43,048 nt of DNA from NCBI GenBank assembly GCA_051873875.1, contig JBJEFI010000076.1:1-43048 (forward strand), given 5' to 3'. The notes beneath the pieces were generated by a model. That model ran no database searches and was not told the DNA's origin. It saw nothing but the letters and a program-made list of their open reading frames with translations. Of the stretch, positions 42,099 to 43,048 are shown in pieces (position 1 is the first letter of the stretch; each line of letters opens with the position of its first letter). Position numbers and translations under genes: made by a program. The stretch is from JBJEFI01 sp051873875 (GTDB lineage Bacteria; Bacillota; Bacilli; Bacillales; Bacillaceae_G).

Positions 42099-42968
42099 AT
42101 GGGGAAATTTGTATGGAGGAAAAGTATCGAGTTAGTCGTTAGTGTTGTCGCAATCATTATTATTTATTTTATTCCGTATGTGATTAGCTTTCCGCAAAAA
42201 GAAACGATTACACTGCTGTTTAATGAAATAGTAAAAGGTTTATTGCATCCAATGGAGTTAACCGCATCTCTTGGGTATGGCTATAGTGAAAGGCCATTTT
42301 TACCAGAATTGTTCTCACGCTATGGCTATATGTTGCAATTGTTGGGAGCTGCTTTTTTAATTGGAATTGCTGTTGCTTTTTTATTCGTGTTTCTTTATAG
42401 TGCCGCTCCACGATGGGTACAGGCAATTGTCCGCAATGTGATGAAAGTATTAGAGTGTATTCCTGATTTAATGCTTATTTTATTGCTGCAACTATTCTTT
42501 ATTTATCTTTATAAACAAACAGGGATGGACATTCCGAATTTATATGCCTTTGGAGATGAAAAGGCTTATTTTATTCCAATCATTAGTTTAGCGATTATTC
42601 CAGCAGTTCAGCTTTATAAAATGATGCTTGTATTTATGGAAGAAGAATATGAGAAACGATATATTGAGTTAGCGGTAGCGAAAGGATTAAATCGTGGAAC
42701 GATTATCATTCATCATATGTTTCGCAATATGTTAATTCACATTTTGCATCATAGTAAGACGATTTTGTTGTTTATGTTATCCGCTTTGTTTGTAGTGGAA
42801 GGGTTATGTAATATTAATGGCTATATGAGCTTTATTATAGGAGGAAGAATGTATCATCCTGCTGGATATGTTATTTGGGTATTGCTGTTGTTTCTTCCTT
42901 TTTATTTATTATTTGCAATTATTGAAGGGTATATTGGCAAGATAACGGGGGTGTTTTCTCGTGAATAA
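42099..42968 (+). CDS. ABC transporter permease, dipeptide/oligopeptide type
   Basis: 289 residues with about six membrane helices and the EAA-type cytoplasmic loop EEEYEKRYIELAVAKGLNRGTIIIHH followed by MFRNM (split by the loop), typical of DppB/OppB permeases. The N-terminal TM, large outer loop (residues ~27-75) and GAAFLIGIAVAFLFVF fit. GAGAGGAGAGAGAAA precedes the ATG. The stop overlaps the next permease start. Substrate (peptide or nickel) is unknown. Confidence 0.85.
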   Translation: MGKFVWRKSIELVVSVVAIIIIYFIPYVISFPQKETITLLFNEIVKGLLHPMELTASLGYGYSERPFLPELFSRYGYMLQLLGAAFLIGIAVAFLFVFLYSAAPRWVQAIVRNVMKVLECIPDLMLILLLQLFFIYLYKQTGMDIPNLYAFGDEKAYFIPIISLAIIPAVQLYKMMLVFMEEEYEKRYIELAVAKGLNRGTIIIHHMFRNMLIHILHHSKTILLFMLSALFVVEGLCNINGYMSFIIGGRMYHPAGYVIWVLLLFLPFYLLFAIIEGYIGKITGVFSRE

Positions 42969-43048
42969 TAAGGTTTGGAAATCGAAGAGGCTTTGGATGG
43001 GGATTTTCTTTTTTGTTGGCTTGTTAACAGCTAGTTTTTTATATAGTT
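42961..43048 (+). CDS. Second ABC permease, N-terminal fragment (cut by the window end)
   Basis: Only the first 29 codons are present, starting at a GTG overlapping the previous stop by eight bases: a basic stretch (WKSKRLW) then a hydrophobic segment (GIFFFVGLLTASFLY). The position and start of a membrane helix suit an OppC/DppC-type partner permease. Confidence 0.6.
   Translation, partial: MNNKVWKSKRLWMGIFFFVGLLTASFLYS

Noticed and set aside
1..43048. CRISPR arrays, insertion sequences, prophage or tRNA genes
   Set aside because: No regularly spaced repeats, transposase-like proteins, integrase or cloverleaf sequences were found.

Overview
The window is AT-rich, low-GC Gram-positive chromosome from a Bacillus-type endospore former. 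Supporting signs are strong AGGAGG-type ribosome sites with frequent TTG/GTG starts, a GerW-type spore protein, a Spo0E-type phosphatase, nrdIEF, a Tyr T-box and a hisZGDBHAFIEJ operon. Several small families (DUF4318, DUF2187, YvrJ, DUF4080 radical SAM) also fit the Bacillus cereus/subtilis lineage. I cannot assign a species. No tRNA, rRNA, IS, prophage or CRISPR is visible, and most convergent gene pairs share bidirectional hairpin terminators.

Layout. 1-8.3 kb: the tail of a regulator-like protein, a B12/radical SAM protein, a two-gene 2-oxoacid:ferredoxin oxidoreductase, a lone MtnB-like dehydratase, a divergent polysaccharide deacetylase and a Spo0E-like protein. 8.4-17 kb: a MurE-type ligase, an M3 oligopeptidase, a DUF59/SufT-like protein, an aldehyde dehydrogenase, small proteins, a GerW-like protein and an SPFH protein. 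17.2-20.7 kb: a large surface protein with an SPQTG sorting signal, then a thioredoxin and a double-domain CsoR/CstR-family repressor whose promoters carry matching operators. 21.2-24.7 kb: nrdI-nrdE-nrdF with candidate NrdR boxes. 24.8-27.1 kb: a YheO-type regulator, DUF2500, YvrJ and deoD.

27.1-39.5 kb is the amino-acid block. A candidate C-rich small RNA lies next to a tyrosine T-box that controls a DAHP synthase/chorismate mutase, hisC and tyrA. It is followed by an XRE regulator, a DUF456 protein and the histidine operon hisZ-G-D-B-H-A-F-IE-J. The his operon is preceded by a 14-codon leader with four consecutive His codons and mutually exclusive RNA hairpins ending in a terminator, which looks like classical ribosome-mediated attenuation. 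The only His-pathway gene missing from the operon, hisC, sits in the Tyr T-box operon, so one pathway depends on two amino-acid sensors. 39.6-43 kb: a zinc-less ROK protein, two unknown membrane-anchored proteins and the start of a peptide-type ABC permease operon.

The most notable signals are the His-codon leader attenuator, the fused tandem CstR-like repressor with its thioredoxin partner, the C-rich small RNA candidate, and two families of dispersed intergenic hairpin repeats.
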